From Siphonodentalium dalli (lineage: Eukaryota; Mollusca; Scaphopoda; Gadilida; Siphonodentaliidae), in contig CP136069.1 of assembly GCA_032622095.1 (NCBI GenBank), positions 166,092,394-166,156,393 of the forward strand: 64,000 nucleotides of DNA, in the 5' to 3' direction. The notes under the pieces are model-generated. The model saw nothing but the letters and a program-made list of their open reading frames with translations. It made no database searches and had not been told where the DNA came from. Made by a program: the position numbers and the translations under genes. Within the stretch, counting starts at the first letter, position 1, and every line of letters begins with the position of its first letter. Positions 63,760 to 64,000 of this stretch are shown piece by piece.

Positions 63760-63779
63760 CTTGAATAGAAGATAATAAT

Positions 63780-64000
63780 CAACTTGAGATGATATAAACA
63801 GTATTCCTAACAGGCCTTTAGATTAGCCTAATTTGGGGACATTTAGGGAAACCGCAGGGGTGGGTTCGGGAACAGGGTTACCCCCTTCTGACTATAGGGG
63901 GTCCGGGGGTTCCCCCTGTAGAGAATTTTTTTTAAAAGTAAGCCTAAAATGGGGTCTATCTGGTTGGTTCTGAAGCATTCAGCAAGTTATAATACTGTTA
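63780..64000. other. Intron sequence at right edge
   Basis: Upstream (gene sense) of exon 1 of the window. G/C-run-rich 'gggggtccgggggttccccc' dyad at 63897-63919; no coding exon recognised. Confidence 0.5.

Overview
The window looks like animal genomic DNA, most likely from a bivalve mollusc. The evidence is an AT-rich, intron-dense locus, a single protein gene cut into small exons by large introns, and many repeats of types I associate with bivalve genomes (units carrying 'gggccataact', GACGGAC-type microsatellite tails, hairpin MITEs). The species assignment is inference; nothing here names a species. No bacterial-style genes, rRNA, tRNA genes or CRISPR arrays were seen.

One gene spans essentially the whole window on the minus strand: the orthologue of TPR (nucleoprotein TPR, Megator in flies, Mlp1/2 in yeast), the long coiled-coil protein of the nuclear pore basket. 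I could place 35 consecutive coding exons, from 63759 (5' side) down to 231 (3' side). Together they hold 3796 nt, or 1264 whole codons. Every exon has AG/GT borders, every junction keeps the reading frame, and the joined protein runs collinear with vertebrate TPR. The start codon and the earliest N-terminal codons lie beyond 64000. The rest of the coiled coil and the acidic C-terminal tail lie before position 1.

The remaining ~94% is intron, much of it mobile DNA. Main families: (A/B/E) TTAA-flanked MITEs with ends reading TTAACCCTTT...AAAGGGTTAA that carry one or two copies of a shared hairpin; (C) a second twin-hairpin MITE built on 'gaatgaggtccccagagggt'; (D) a family starting 'ttaggccaaaa' with A-rich and CCCTCC tracts; (E-type tandem) 147-162-bp units with 'gggccataact'. 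There are also several larger non-autonomous DNA transposons with visible target-site duplications: hAT-like at 5085, 25593, 55906 and probably 56903; foldback at 31682; long-TIR at 39811; PIF/Harbinger-like at 16057; TTAA-type at 38987; a CAGGG-ended element at 43260. Satellites include a 22-bp minisatellite (29758-30526), a 161-bp array (23461-24250), a 51-bp array (44975-45133), a 23-bp array (48441-48578) and a run of 77 G (22270-22346).

The most unusual pattern is how often repeat ends sit within about 40 nt of TPR splice sites. In one case (exon 6) a hAT-like terminus appears to supply part of the 5' splice site. No autonomous transposase was found. I see no new multi-gene system; the interest lies in the TE/splice-site relationships and in several nested insertions whose empty sites are also in the window.
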